Shown: positions 12,055 through 27,688 of the stretch, in pieces
How positions within the stretch are numbered: position 1 is the first letter of the stretch
Layout of the letters: each line of letters opens with the position of its first letter
NCBI GenBank assembly: GCA_958496175.1
Contig: OY292279.1
Span: forward strand, 6,944,001-7,008,000
From: Sisyra terminalis
Lineage: Eukaryota; Arthropoda; Insecta; Neuroptera; Sisyridae
Length of the DNA: 64,000 nucleotides
Reading direction: 5' to 3'
Program-made: the position numbers and the translations under genes
The notes under the pieces: generated by a model
Databases searched by the model: none
What the model saw: the letters and a program-made list of their open reading frames with translations, nothing else
What the model was told of the DNA's origin: nothing

Positions 12055-13352
12055 CTAGCTGATCCCCGCGACTTCGTCTGCGTATCGTAGATGTAGATTA
12101 TATTTTCTTTTTAAATTTTTTAAATTATGACCTTTATTTTGATTATCATGGCTAAAAAGCAATTCGATTTCGCACATTTGAATGTTTTACATTCAAAATT
12201 GTTGGAAATAGGTGGAAAACGTAGACGCAAATTAAAATATTTATTAAAATATTTTCAATAACAATAATTAATTTTCAAATTTTTCTAAATACCGAAAATA
12301 CCGAAAAAAAATTAAAGATTTTAATTTAATTGATAAAGAAATATATGACAAAAATTGCTTCCTTAATGTTTTTCAGCAGAATAAATAATTGCTCCAGGTC
12401 ACAATAATTGGTTGATAAAAACTAGATTTTAAAAAGTTTGATTGTTGAAAAACAAACAAAACTTAAAAATTGCTTTTTAAGAATAAGTACTACATAAACT
12501 TTCATACTAATTTAGTGAAATGATGTTATTTAAACCGTTGTTATTAAAATGATATAACAAAAACAGAAACTTATTATTAATTTATTAATTACACTTATTA
12601 AATTCAAAATTTCGATTGTTGATTAACTATACATTTTCTCATACAAACTAAGTCACCGCTTTTACTCTTTTAGGGTAGGAATTTTCAAAAAAAATTATTA
12701 TCAGATGTCTACTTCTTATAAGGAATATATCTAATATTAAAATTTTATCAGTCAGAAGGGATATATAAATACAGGATTATATATGCACGGTCTTAAAAAT
12801 GTATTTACTTTAAGTTTTATTACTGTTATTATTATTACTACTACTATTACTATTTTTTTGAGAATATTTCAATTTTGAGCACCTCTAAGGGTCTATTTAC
12901 AACAATTTTGTAAAAAAATAAAATAAAAACAAATACTGTAAGAATCGAACCCACGTCCTTATATTTAGGAGGATCAGAATGTCAGATACGTAAGTCGTTA
13001 CGCTATTAACATCAACTATGTGTTTTAAATATAAAAAGGTTTATATTACAAGAGACAATTTTTTAAAATTTAAATTGAATTTGCAATGCTTTTTATCAGT
13101 TCAACTAAAAATATTTTAACTGATTATTTTCTTACTTTAAATTGCCTTTCCAATGATTTATAACTCATCTGTCTAAAGTAAAAATTTTTGTTTTCATCCC
13201 TTGGGAATACCTTTCCTTATTATTTTTTTGAAATGATAAGTAGCCTATAGTCTTTGGGAAATTGTGTTGTATCTTAATACCAAATTTTATTAAATTCGGT
13301 TGTTCCGTTCTTAAGTTAAATCGGGACACACAGACAGACAGACAAAAATTTT
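12055..13352 (+). repeat. Interspersed repeat beginning CTAGCTGATCCCCGCGAC
   Basis: It begins with CTAGCTGATCCCCGCGAC and TTCGTCTGCG and ends near a tail containing TTAAGTTAAATCGGG followed by ACACACAGACAGACAGACA. Related copies start at 22195 (plus) and end at 53312 (minus). Starts of this kind and a tail of the style AAATCGG...CAGACAGACAG are common in insect genomes, where such repeats have been assigned to RTE-type LINEs or Helitron-like elements; I cannot decide here. No open reading frame survives. The stretch 12941-13014 inside is tRNA-like on the minus strand. Confidence 0.6.
12941..13014 (-). tRNA. tRNA-like sequence (probable pseudogene or SINE head)
   Basis: On the minus strand, GCGTAACGACTTACG followed 30-40 bp later by GGGTTCGATTCT resembles a pol III A box and B box at tRNA-like spacing (B box consensus GGTTCRANYCC, one or two mismatches). 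The acceptor arms do not pair cleanly and the anticodon stem is poor, so this is not a functional tRNA. It could be a tRNA-derived promoter inside the surrounding repeat. Confidence 0.3.
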
Positions 13353-13432
13353 AAAAATGTTAAATTTGGAATAAGGGCCTCTTGATACAAATATTTACTC
13401 TAAAATTGGGTTCAAAATCGAAATGTACAGAC

Positions 13433-13969
13433 TAGGGTGATTTTTTTGAATTAAACTTTAAATCAATGATCGGCAAAATTTCACCGAAAAATCAATTCAA
13501 GGCTTAATATCTCATTTAATATTGATCTTAGCTATTTGGTCTACAGGACCTTTTTTGTGGAAAATTAAATTTTCTACAAGTTTTTCATTTATAATTTTTC
13601 CGTTACTCTTGTTATTTAGAAGATAAATTCAAAAAAAACGCAAATTTTATGGAAAAATCAGGTTCAGTGGTCCGTACTACCTCACCGGTGTGAGTTACGA
13701 CATTGTCGCAATGGGCACTTTTTTAGAGCGTTTAATTCTGAGAAAAAAACATCTTCGGTAAAAGCGATCCCATCAAATGCCGCTGAGATATAGAAATTTA
13801 AAAATAAAAAATCAGAGTTTCCGTGTATTTTCATTGGGAAATCTTTACACGTCTTGGTCGAGGACTTAAAATTAATATTATGGGCTCAAACTTTCAGGGA
13901 ATTTTTTTTTGGTATTTCCAACAAAATTTCACGATGGGACCAAAAAAAGTCAAAAAAAAAATCACTCTA
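13433..13969. mobile_element. hAT-like element, family 1 (half-foldback copy)
   Basis: Ends TAGGGTGATTTTTTT / AAATCACTCTA, with an 8-bp duplication GTACAGAC / GTACAGAG (13425-13432 and 13970-13977, 7 of 8 identical). It is 537 bp long and non-coding. Only the right side has the arm with AAAATTAATATTATGGGCTCAAAC; the left side carries the AATATTGATCTTAGC block. It is close to full-length similar, in reverse orientation, to 40461-41002, and its right half is shared with the longer 5727-6563 element. Confidence 0.82.
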
Positions 13970-14765
13970 GTACAGAGAGACGCAAGAATTTTATATATTA
14001 GTATAGATTATGGTGTGTTTTATGTGAATAACACAGAGTTAAAAAAAATTGTCAGTTGTTTCTTTGTTGTGGGTCGAAAGTAAACTGGTAAGGGTTGCTA
14101 ATGAAAACATAGTACAAGTTAAATCAACAAATTACTAATAACTTAGTACAAGTTACAAATAACTTATTTAAAGACTTTATATTAATGATATAAACCAAAT
14201 TCAGCATTTTAAATACTCAAAAAATATATATTTTAAGGAAATTAATCAATAGAATGTCGCGACAACGCATGAAAAACTACCGAGACGGAAATGTATCGAA
14301 ATCAATTTTATCGAAGTAGATATCCATAAAAATATGATGCTAGTAATAAAATCATTACGAGAACAAAAGTTACATATTACTTTTGTACCCTAGGGGGCTA
14401 TATTACTTTTGTACCAATTCTCATTTTTAATAAAACGTGTAACATAACCTTAAAACGGAACGTGCTCGACAAAAATTAATTTAAATAATATACAATGTAT
14501 CTAATCAAAAATGGATATGCAAAAATTCGGATTGCTATGCTCCTTTTACGACTATGTAAACAAAAAATAATTTTGGCTCGTTAAAATACATTATGTTCTA
14601 GTATATAATCTAACAACGCACTGCGCACGCGTCGACTTAATGTGATTGAGGGGGGTGCTCTAGGCTATCACCTGATGGTAGCAAAACGATGTTCGTCCAT
14701 TAGATAAATCTAGAAAGCATTTGTTACTTTCGACCCGCCGTTACTTTTGTACCCAGTCTCCCCTA

Positions 14766-16862
14766 CTAAAGTTCAGATGATAAATAGAAATAAATTAATA
14801 CGTAGTAAATGGTAATGTCGCTTTATCATTATAAACGTACAATTTTCTGGTGGATAAGAGCCGATTTTGTCTAGACATGCTTTCGATAATATTTCATATC
14901 ACGTATCAAAAATTTCGCAAAATGTTTACGCTTGAAATTTTCTCGTCATTCCTCAACCCTTCCAACCCTGACCCTTTTATTTGCCCCGCATCTCCAACCG
15001 CTGGCATCCATCGCCCACATTTGTCATTCATGGCATGTCGCGTGACTTGATTTGAACTAACATGAAAAACACACAAATCTATCGCAAATCGAGACCGATT
15101 TTCGCGACATCTCAATTCGAACCAATTTGGCTGAAACAAACCGTGGAAAAATCGGGCGATTCCCCGTCAATTATTGCACCATCCCCGTTTAAATGAGCAA
15201 CGGTGTTAAACCATCCCGGAAGGGTGAACGCTGTGCAAGAAAAACACATAATTTTCCACACCTCCTCCCTATATTCCTACTGCACAAAAAGCCTGAAACC
15301 ATTCATAGTAAACCCGAGTGACGAGTGTTGGAGGTTGTTTCTGGAAAACTGGAAAATGAGAGGGCGAAAGTGGAATGGGAGCAAACTTCCCACCTAGCCC
15401 CGTTCATAACAGGATTGCTGGTGTAAATATGCAAATTGAGCCTCCAAACAATGCTTATCAACATTCATGACTGTGCTGGGAGAATAATTTCACCATTTTG
15501 ACGGAAAGTGGATTCTGTGGCCATAAAAACTGTTCACCAGCTACTTACTAAACGTCTTGATGATGAAATATAACACTATTTTATGAAAGCCATCCCCCGT
15601 TTTCCCACAACGCCTCATCCCCGTCGCCAATTCCCGAGTTTCGGTGCCCCATTTATTTTGGTCCCGCGCTTGTTACATATTGGCCTACTCGTCATATTGC
15701 TTCACACTCCATAAACCATACGAATCAGACCGAAAAACATTCAAACAAGATTGAGTCATTATCAATTTTTATAACTCTGATTGTATTATGATAATCGTAG
15801 GACAATTTTTGCAAACTTAAATACCATTAAATTCGTAGATATTAAATCCAACCTTGCGTGTCTTGGCTTCAATTAGGAAAGTATTCCATGAATATGAATT
15901 ATAACTGGCATTTATGAACATAAAACTTAAAAAATAATTTGTAAATATAACAACTATAATTTACAAAATATTTAATTGCCATAAAAATAGATTAATTTTT
16001 TCTGTTTTTATTTTACGGCAGTCAAACACTTTAACACTTTACCTCTTCACCAAATTCTAAAACAATTTAAAAAAAAAAACGTTATGTGTGCCAATGTAGA
16101 CACGTGAGAAGTTATACTTCTTTGGAATAATTAAAAAGATGTACTCCATCAACTGCCGTGGTCTTTTTCGGTATCGCCTGAACCGGCATACCACTTATAA
16201 GTGATATCAGATAACTAAAAAATGATTCAATTATAAACTTTTAGATCCATTAAAAAATTTCCCTTAAGAAAAGTACATTCTTAAACCGTTAAAGAATTTA
16301 AAGGTATTTGTTTTTTTACCAATTTTATTGACTAATGGTAAATTCAGAGGACGGCAAATTTCTAATCGTCCCCAGGCGGAAAAATTATACGCTTCGCTAC
16401 AGCTTAGTCTGCATGAAAAATAATTGTATATAAAAATAGAGTCTACAAAAAAAGGAGCATAAAACTATTAGTAAAACCTTTATTTATTAATTATTAGTTC
16501 CCAAATTAATTTTATTTGGGAACTTAAATATTGAAATTAAATTAAATTTTTTCGCTTTTCTTTTTTTGTCAGTTTTGTTTTTGTGTAAAAATTATTTTAA
16601 ATGGCTTTTTAAAATTTTGGATATTAATTCGACTTATTATACATTTAATATTGCAAAAAAATTGTCAAACAATTACTTGATAGAACTATAAGCGGCCAGG
16701 GGCCGCCCCTTGTCATTATTTGTCTTTAGGTGCATTAAGGGCTGCATATTAATTACTAAGAAAAAAACAACTACTCGAGGAAAATCTATGCATTTCATAA
16801 TAATCGTAGACCCCAATGTCTGTAAAATTGATGTAAGTTAAGGGAGTTTGCTTGAACTTTAA
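14766..16862. other. Intronic sequence with a less AT-rich stretch
   Basis: Between about 14930 and 15700 the sequence is clearly less AT-rich than average, with C-rich phrases, and then returns to AT-rich DNA. No exon could be built in any frame. Around 16690-16712 a GC-rich patch (GCGGCCAGGGGCCGCC) recalls hAT MITE termini but has no partner. Confidence 0.45.
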
Positions 16863-17115
16863 GGGTAGATCACCGTCAGAAAAAAAAATTTCGATTTTTT
16901 TTTTTCATAAATGTCTTCTTATAACATTCAAGAATAACGTGTTAAAAGGATTGGAATAGCTGACTTATGTATTTTCACTGATAAAAATTGAATAAATTGA
17001 TAATAACATAAAAAAATATCTAAAAAAAACTTTAAATGCGATTTTCTCGAAATCAACTTTTTAAAACTGGGAGACAAGATTTCTCAGAAACTATCCGACG
17101 GATTGACTTGAAACT
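16863..17115. mobile_element. Truncated copy of the TTAA / GGGTGGATCACC family
   Basis: TTAA (16859-16862) followed by GGGTAGATCACCGTCAGAA matches the terminus of the complete element at 55367-56048 in inverted orientation. Similarity continues for about 250 bp through GGGAGACAAGATTTCTC and ends near GACGGATTGACTTGAAAC. No second terminus follows, so this copy lost its other end. Confidence 0.75.
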
Positions 17116-18368
<1,253 letters not shown>

Positions 18369-19366
18369 CTACAACAGAAAAAAAAATATTGTAAAAATAA
18401 ATTTCCATCGCTTTTGAAGATAAATTATATAATTTCGTAAAGTTTCTCTCGAAACGATTTCGAATAAATGACTTATTTCGCTATTAACTAATTTAATGGT
18501 GAAATGGAACGAGTTGTGGAATATGAGTGGAAGGTGGTTTTTGCGGTGAGAAACGGCTTGAAAATCTCTTCCTCTTCTTTCTTTTCAGGTTAATTTCAAA
18601 AAGTTTTACCAACTTTCAATATGAACACCAAATGTTATTATCCTCTCTACGTAGTATAGTCGATATATATATGTACAAATATACAACATATATTTATACC
18701 ACTAAAGAAAACCATAATATCCCATTAACACGCACGTTGCTCTCTGTCGGTTATTGGGGTGGATAACGGGGAGGATATGGGCGAATATTTTCACTCACTT
18801 GTACCATCGAGATATCATTTAGGGCCCTTTCGGGGCCCCTGAAACGTCGTCGAATATTCTCATCATGCAATTTATGGCTAATTTCGAAAACAATGCTATT
18901 AAAGCTCAGCTCGTTTCCTATTATCATGTCGTTGTGGTGGTAGAGCTTTCGAACCGACTCGTTCGTACCATTTCCCAACTAGGAGTTACCGGTGAATTCG
19001 TTCGCCCCTCACACCTGACGAAAAGTTCGACAGTAGGATGCATTTTCGAACTTGATTTCAAAGGGGGTGACTGGTTTCGCGTTTGTACCGGATTATTGTA
19101 TATACCTTTGTATGGGTAAGTCTTCCCTGAAGTTGATTATGGAAATTATAGAAATGATAGTCGCTAGTCTAATGAATTTGAAAGGGATGATTGAGAGAAT
19201 GGAAATTTGAATGTTGGTTGATGGTTTTGTAATAAGTTTCACAAATACAATTATAGATAAAGGAACACTGTAGATTTCGGTTGGTAGTGATTGAAATTAT
19301 CATTTAGGTAACAACATTATTGGACTTATAAAATCGTATTGCTTAATATTTTTTCAATATATACAG

Positions 19367-20709
19367 TAGTGTGGATCAAAAAAATCGATTATTTTTTTTA
19401 CAAATGACACGGAAAAATGGGTTGCTAGACACCTTAAAAAATTCTCACCAAGTATGAGCTCTTAATTTTAATAAGAAGATCCTCCGCATCGCAGTTTTGT
19501 ATTTTTTTCTCAGTCCAATAGAAAAAAATTCATACCTCATCATTTATCGATTATACAGAAAAATCTTCTGAAAAAATTTTGTAGGAAATTTAATGCTCTA
19601 TAAAAAAGATATTCTATATTTTTTCCGTAAGCTTCACCATTTGAAAGATATTAAGGTTTTAATTTTGATTATTTTAAGACAAATTTCATTTTTGTTTATG
19701 CATTTTATAACTCGACAATAAATGACTCTTATACAATGCGCAATGCAAATTTTTATTGGAAATTAAGTGCTCTATAAAAATGGTTTCTTATGTTTTGGCG
19801 ATTAAATTAACCCTTCAAAAGATATTCATCATCAAACTTTCATGAGTACGGATTTTAAAAGTTTTTGATGAGATATTCGAATAATTTCAATTGAATTTAT
19901 AATTTTCATATAAATTTCATTTTTTGTCATTAATATAAGTATTATTTGAGTTTTATTTTCAAAATTTTTAAAAAAATTTCTAAACCTTTCATTTTTAATC
20001 ATTAGAAATCACAATCCTAGGGAAAATTTCTCCTCTAGAGAATTTTTGTTTTGTATTTTATTTCTTCCGTTTGAATTGTGAACTAGCGCCACCTACTTTT
20101 TCCTTTTTCCTTTATCGTTATGTTGTCGTTGGCTTGTATATATTTATTTCTATGGCATTTTTAGTGTTTCCAAAACTTATGATCTTGTATATGTGATAGA
20201 ACGATTAATTATTTACAAATTTTGCGGTTACTACATGAATTTACTTGATATTTATTGAAAATATGGATAAGGAAATTCATTTGATCGGAAAACCTGTGCA
20301 AAAAATTTAATTTAATTTAATCGCCAAAACATAAGAAACCATTTTTATAGAGCAGTTAATTTCCAACAAAAATTTACATTGCGCATTGTATTAGAGTCAT
20401 TTATTGTCGAGTTATAAAATTCATAAACAAAAATGAAATTTGTCTTAAAATAATCAAAATCAAAACCTTAATATCTTTTAAATGGTGAGGCTTACGGAAA
20501 AAATATAGAATACCTTTTTTGTAGAGCATTAAATTTCCTAAAAAATTCTTTCAAAACATTTTTCTGTACAATCGATAAATGATGAGGTATGAATTTTTTT
20601 CTATTGGACTGAGAAAAAATACAAAACTGCGATGCGAAGTATCTTCTTATTAAAATTAAGAGCTCATACTTGGTGAGAATTTTTTTAAGGTTTTTTTTGA
20701 TCCATCCTA
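19367..20709. mobile_element. hAT-like foldback element, family 2
   Basis: Ends TAGTGTGGATCAAAAAAA / GATCCATCCTA with an 8-bp duplication ATATACAG / ATTTACAG (19359-19366 and 20710-20717, 7 of 8). The arms are about 430 bp each and pair almost throughout (19367-19815 with 20310-20709), leaving a central 450 bp. Both arms include a relaxed version of the family palindrome (TTAATTTTAATAAGAAG near 19466, complement near 20645) directly after TATGAGCTC. The centre includes the phrase CTAGCGCCACCTA. It is non-coding; open frames within are products of the arms. Confidence 0.82.
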
Positions 20710-20724
20710 ATTTACAGTAACTAC

Positions 20725-20775
20725 TTGAACCCGGCAAACGTTGTTTTGCCAGCCTATGGTTGTAAATAAATAAAT
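20725..20775 (+). repeat. Possible 5' end of an interspersed repeat (CCGGCAAACG motif)
   Basis: The 20-bp phrase at 20731-20750 (CCGGCAAACG then TTGTTTTGCC) contains an imperfect palindrome GGCAAA/TTTGCC and sits 14 bp after the target duplication of 19367-20709. I know similar starts from dispersed repeats in other insect genomes. The 3' extent could not be set. Confidence 0.3.
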
Positions 20776-21189
20776 TCAATTTAGCAAAAAAAAGCTTATG
20801 AATTATTAGAATTACCTCCCGTATCAACCCGCAGTATCCCTCATTGTACCAATTATAATGTACTTTCAAGATATACGTTTATCAATTACGGTTAGAGAAA
20901 ATTTGCTCTACCTTTAAAAATCACTGTACCATCATAGCAATGCAGTATTGACAGTTGGCGGCTATTGTATTGGCCGTTGAAAAAGCCGTTTTCTTGGGAT
21001 CGCAGGTATGTTTTCGACGCAAGAAAAATATAAAAACAATCTTTGAAGCGGATTGTATATCATGACAAAATTTGAGCTAAATCAATGATAATTTTTTTGA
21101 GTTTTAGAAATCTACATAATTCAACATCACAATTTTATATATGTAGATAAAAGATGGATTATTAATTTTTTATTTAAATCAGAGGTTGT

Positions 21190-21437
21190 CAGAGGTGGCC
21201 AACCCGTGGACCATAAAAGGCACCTTAGACAGTTTTTTCGACCCGCGATATGCATGAGGCTCTGATAAAATGTATACCATTTATAATAACCAAATAGATG
21301 AAAACTGAAATATTAAAATGATTACAGTGTATCTACATTGAGTATGGAGAATTTGAGATATAACTTCAAAAGAGGGTCCCGGAGTTATGATGCATTTCCG
21401 AAGTGGTCAGTAATATCATTAGGGTTGGCCATCCCTG
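21190..21437. mobile_element. hAT MITE
   Basis: A 248-bp element with inverted ends CAGAGGTGGCCAACC / GGTTGGCCATCCCTG, typical of hAT termini (CAGGGGTGGCCAA style). An 8-bp target duplication is not apparent (GAGGTTGT vs ATTTCATT), so it is old or one flank is altered. Non-coding. Confidence 0.7.
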
Positions 21438-22194
21438 ATTTCATTTATGCAGATTTTTCGATATCTTAAAAAGAAACATTGACTATTAATTAAAGAATCC
21501 AATTTATTACCAATTTATGGGTGTCCATTTATTTATTTTAATCGGTCTTCTTCTGAATGCTACTTTTATTATTAATAATTAAACGTAAATAGACAACCTT
21601 TTTTTCTGAAGAAAAATTAGTTGAACTTGATAACAAAGTTTCTATCAAATCAGCAAAGCTGTCTTCAGATTGGAACCATAAGTGAAATCAGAATAAAATA
21701 TTGGTACAACTATTTAGATTAGACTTGTTTGTGACCTTCCTTATATTTTTTTTTTTGGGCCAAACACTAAGATGTATCTGGAAACATAATATTATCGAAA
21801 TCGATTAACCTGTTCTTCAATCATACGGTAGAATTCAGGTAGACAAATATTTAAGTGCAATTTTTTGACCTTTGCTCCATAATGACCATTATTGTGAGCA
21901 AAACTTAATAAATTCCAAACAGGTGTGAAATTGAAAAGAATGTTACCTGTTCTCAACTTGTGATACTAAATTTTATGGTAATGAGAAAAATGCAGATTCA
22001 AAGGTGTAATTTGTGTAATCGGAAAAAGGTGTTAATGTATTTATAATTGACAACAAACAATAAATGCCTCAAACCGGTTCAGATTACTTAAACGATATAT
22101 TTATCATTTCTCATTTTGGCCTTCAAGTTTTAACTATGTTATTTCATATTACCAATTGAGCATATACTGGAATTTTTCGTTTATATAGCTGATG

Positions 22195-22517
22195 TAGCTG
22201 CTCCCCGCAACTTCGTCTGTGTAACGTAGGGGTAGATTATATTTTCTTTTCAGATTTACTATTTGTAGTGGTATATAAAAATTTTTATTTCTCTTATTTC
22301 TTTTACAAAAAATATAATCATACCTGAAAACACTATTTTGTCGACTTTAAAAAGACACATTTAATAAACTGAAAATTTAATATTGACTATGTTCAACGGA
22401 GATAATGTAGTTTTCCAACAGTGAAAGAATTTTTCAAATCGGTTAAGTAGTTTCGGAGCCTATTCAATGCAATCAAACAATCAAATCTTTCCTCTTTATA
22501 ATATTAGAGTAGACTAG
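22195..22517 (+). repeat. Interspersed repeat, short copy of the CCCCGCAACTTCG family
   Basis: It starts TAGCTGCTCCCCGCAACT and ends with CAAATCTTTCC, TCTTTATAATATTAG. Both the start (AACTTCGTCTG..GTAACGT) and the end (TTTCGGAGCCTATTCAA) match the longer minus-strand copy 52370-53312, from which it differs by an internal deletion of about 600 bp. Non-coding. Confidence 0.7.
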
Positions 22518-24000
<1,483 letters not shown>

Positions 24001-24892
24001 TTAGATTTCCGTATTGACTTCATTACATTCTTTTAAATGCAACAAAGTCGAGTATATTCACTGTAAATAAGAGACATCCTCATCAGGTGAACTATGCAAA
24101 CAAATCTTTGCTACGTCCTAGTTTTTTTTTTTTTTTGCTTTTGCATTCTCTCTATCTTCCATTTGCAGAATTGCAGCCTTAGTTGTTACCACTTGCATTC
24201 GATGCAGTGTTGTTTTCAGAGGGAATTTCTACGTAAATTCACGCCAATGCAAATTTAAAAAGCGGAAGATTTCAACGTTCTACTTGACAATATGAAGAGA
24301 TACTGTTTAAATCGAATACTTGAAAAAAAATGTGTGTAAAAAAAACTGATATCTTGAAATTGTAAAGCAAGATTCATAATAAAAACGGAAATAAATTTAT
24401 TCTTTACGTTTGATAAAACGCAGGAAATATATTCGATTTTTACAAGAAAAAATTTCACTGAAGTAATTGTGAATTTTTCTCAGGGGTTCAACTAAATTTT
24501 TTTTATCATATTATCACAAATATTATGCCAAATTTATTAAAATTATACATTTTTCCAGCAACTAAGCAAATTTTGGTAGAAAAACATTCCACAATTTTGA
24601 AGAATAAAAAAGATTCCTTAACTAACAATTTTATCTCCCAAATTATCATAGCTTAGTTATTTTATTAGCGAAAAAAAATTATCAAAGTTTGCAAAAGAGA
24701 AAAACATAATGAGAATCTAATCTTATCTAAACAATCTATTGATACCAAAACATTTTCTGTAAAATTATGTGTATTAACACCAAAAACTTTTGAATAAGCA
24801 AAAATTTTCCTATGCAGGTTTTTAGACTTATTTTCTTACTATTCTTATTTTATTCCTAAAATAATTTATCTTATCGTTCTAAAAATTGAAAA

Positions 24893-24985
24893 ACGGTCAG
24901 TCCAATTCTGGGCGCTTAATAATTTTTTTTTAAATCTGATTTTTTTTTGCAGTCACCCTAATATGTTAGTAGGTTTTATATTTCT
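24893..24985. mobile_element. Partial copy of the CGGGTCAGTCC element
   Basis: ACGGTCAGTCCAATTC, then a T-run, then CTGATTTTTTTTTGC and GTCACCCTAATATGTTAG match, in reverse orientation, the right 110 bp of the element at 3236-4194. No TA-bordered second end was found. Confidence 0.6.
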
Positions 24986-26094
24986 TAATTGTTGTAATTC
25001 AAAATTTAGAAACTAATTCCATTTCTGGAATTCTCATTCTTCCATTTCCATTTTTTTTACTCATCAAAAATTTACTTTTCCTTTATATTTGATCGTTAAA
25101 AAATTGATTTTTGTTAGAATCATTTATATAGAATAGTGCATAAGTTGCTTTGCCATTTAAAAAAATATATATCTTTTCTGTAAATTAATGTATTTAAAGA
25201 TTCTTTTTTGTAAGCAAAGCTTAAAATTTCAATTTTATTTTGATTATGTATGATAAATTAAGTCATATAAATGACCTCCATTTTTAGCTTCGCAAATACG
25301 AACTATTTGCGTTTTGATAGTTCAAAGCTTATTTATTCAAACCTTTCATAAAAATCGGAATTTCGAGAAATTATTTGATCTTAACATATTGCAATTAAAA
25401 TTTGCATAGTGGCTTATATGCAGTTACATATAAGTAATAAAACTCTGTTCTTTAAAACGCATTACCAATTTAATTACAGTAAACTTAGTAGGAGAATGCC
25501 TAACATTGAAATAGCGCATAAAAGATCTTTGTATAAAAATAATTCAGTTTTTATTTTCAAAATAAAGATCTATTATCTTTACTTTTTCCTTGGTTGTAAT
25601 TTTTTCCAGCGTTAAATTTTCAAAGATCTTACTTTAAAATACTGAAAAGAAACAACTATTATTCATAACATATAAAAAAATATTGCAATCTAATATGGAA
25701 AAGTGACTTATGCACAACATTATATTTTGGACAAAAAATTAGTTAAAATCAATTTAATTTTTACTTAGATTTTATTTTCTATACTAAATTATCTTATCCA
25801 TAATTTCTTGACTTAATCTTGAATTTATGCATAAGCAATTTGTTTACCGAATAGAAATTATTTGCAAACAAAGCAGGAACTAATCTTCAATTCTATTATT
25901 GCAAATTATAAAGTCTAAGTTCTAGTAACTGAGTAAGTGAATCTTAATGGAAATGTAGGAATAACAATATTAAGGTTTGCTTTAGCTTCAATTATCCAGA
26001 TATTTTTTTTCCAATAAAAATTCTAAGGTACAAAATTGCATTTGATTCCCCATTTTTGAAGATTCATAATTTTTTTTTGTTCAATTCATTGGAT
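24986..26094. other. Intronic sequence, nothing recognised
   Basis: AT-rich DNA with no inverted termini, frames or duplications that I can support. Confidence 0.5.
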
Positions 26095-26113
26095 CATATG
26101 ATCATATGATCAT
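26095..26113. repeat. Short CATATGAT tandem repeat
   Basis: ATCATATG is repeated in tandem; each unit is self-complementary, so the tract can form a small cruciform. Confidence 0.8.
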
Positions 26114-26150
26114 GACCTTCTGCCCATCGATAAAGCAAAAGTTTATTTTT

Positions 26151-26336
26151 TTAGCCCTTTCTTAACTCTATTATTAAGATATTTCTTGTTACTTTTATAG
26201 CATCTATTGTTTTTTTTTCTTTTCTGAAACCAATATGGTTCTCCTTGAATACTTCTTCCACTTGCTTATCCAGTCTTGTATTATGTATTTTGGTCCAAAC
26301 TTTAGCAGAGCAAATGATTTCAGAATCACTACACAA
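26151..26336 (-). pseudogene. Non-LTR reverse transcriptase fragment
   Basis: The minus strand encodes about 60 residues with the pattern KVWTKIHNTRLD...GFRKEKKTIDAI, which resembles the RT-domain block KIY..I...RL...QNGFRKGRSTIDAI of LINE reverse transcriptases (RT motif 2 region). It ends in a stop, and no YADD block follows downstream, so it is a fragment. The clade cannot be decided from this length. Confidence 0.5.
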
Positions 26337-26711
26337 TAATTTCTAATTGGGGCCTACTGGTGACCAATAATTCTAATTGGTCAATATTATTTCTTGATTA
26401 CGGATTTTTATTAATCCTAGAGTCACTTTAGACCTCAGTTGTTATAAAGCGACGGCAAAAAACAAATCAAACGAAATTTATATTATCTAATTTTTTTAAA
26501 CCTCATTGCAAAATTTTCCAACATTTTTATGCCTAATTAACCTCAATAATAGTTAACCTCTTTAATAATTTCATTAATATGCATAATTAACCTCTTCCCC
26601 TACCAGCGTTGCCCATAAACACAATATAAGTTATCGAGGAAAAAATATATTAAACTTTGAACATAACACTTCGGATTTTCAAATAAATATATTGGTTACT
26701 ACAATACTTAC

Positions 26712-27688
26712 CAGACTGGGCCAAAAAAATCGACTATTTTTTTTTTTTTTGAAAAGTATATCGAAAATATTGTTCCAAGTGGCAAAAAAAAAATATCGGG
26801 AAGGTTTGAGCCCTTAATATTAATATTAAGAGGTCTATCATCTTTAATTTCAATTTTTTAATTGTGCTTTCATTTTTGCGTCAATGCTGTCAAACTATCA
26901 AGGTAAAAAAAATCATCAGAACATATATTTATTGAAAATTTAATTTCCTACAAAAAACGTTTCTTTAAAAATTTTTGCTCGACACGCCCTTTCCGAATAA
27001 TCAAGCTTTAAACATTGATATAATTTTTCGATTTATCTTCTTTATTTTGGAGTTTTGTAACTACCGAACAAATAAATATATAGAAATGAACAGTATAGAT
27101 TCTCAAAGAAAATTTAATGTTCTACAAAAAAGCTTTCTACATAAACGTTTTTATATAAAATCAGTTTTTCAAAAGTTATTCACAGTTAAAATTGAAGGAA
27201 AAATTAAATTATAATTTTTTGCGTTGTTGAACCCATTTTGAAAGAGTGATTTTATGGAAAAATGTTAAGAGACCTTTTTTGTAGAGCATTAAATTTCCTT
27301 CAAGAATCAATATTGTTCATTTCTATTTATTTGTTCGTTAGTTACCAAAATTCCAAAATAATTAAAGATAAATCTAAAAATTATATCAATGTCTGAAGCT
27401 TGATTATTCGGAAACGGCGTATCTGACGAAAATTTTTAAAGATACCTTTTTTGTAGGGAATTTAATTTTCTATAAATAAATGTGCAGATTAATTTTTTTA
27501 CCTGGATAATTTGACAGCATTGATGCAAAAATGAAAGCCCAAATAAAAAATCGAAATTAAAGATGATAGACCTCTTAATATTAATATTAAGGGCTTAAAC
27601 CTTTCCGATATTTTTTTTCTGTTACCTTGAACACAATTTTCAATATACTTTTCAAAAAAAAAAAAAGTCGATTTTTTTACCAACTCTT
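26712..27688. mobile_element. hAT-like foldback element, family 3
   Basis: Ends CAGACTGGGCCAAAAAAA / TTTTTTTACCAACTCTT (diverged). The two halves are inverted repeats over nearly their whole length, centred near 27210. The perfect palindrome CTTAATATTAATATTAAG lies near 26814 and near 27572, each next to TTTGAGCC or its complement. Blocks with CTACAAAAAA recur four times. A clear 8-bp duplication was not found, but the sister copy 50200-51699 has one. It has no coding capacity. Confidence 0.8.

Larger units (their letters stand above)
11919..14763. mobile_element. TA-flanked element with GGGGAGAC ends, carrying nested repeats
   Basis: Inverted ends GGGGAGACCGGGTACAAAAG and its complement at 14742-14763 are flanked by TA (11917-11918 and 14764-14765). 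The phrase TTACTTTTGTACC recurs internally near 14377 and 14403, so the TIR sequence is repeated subterminally. At 2845 bp it is long because two other repeats have inserted: the CCCCGCGACTTCG repeat at 12055-13352 and the hAT foldback at 13433-13969. No transposase was recognised. 8-bp flanks do not match, which argues against hAT; the superfamily is uncertain. Confidence 0.75.

Noticed and set aside
20492..20869. 125-codon minus-strand open frame
   Set aside because: Mostly the arm of the foldback 19367-20709 plus a few flanking codons; not a gene.
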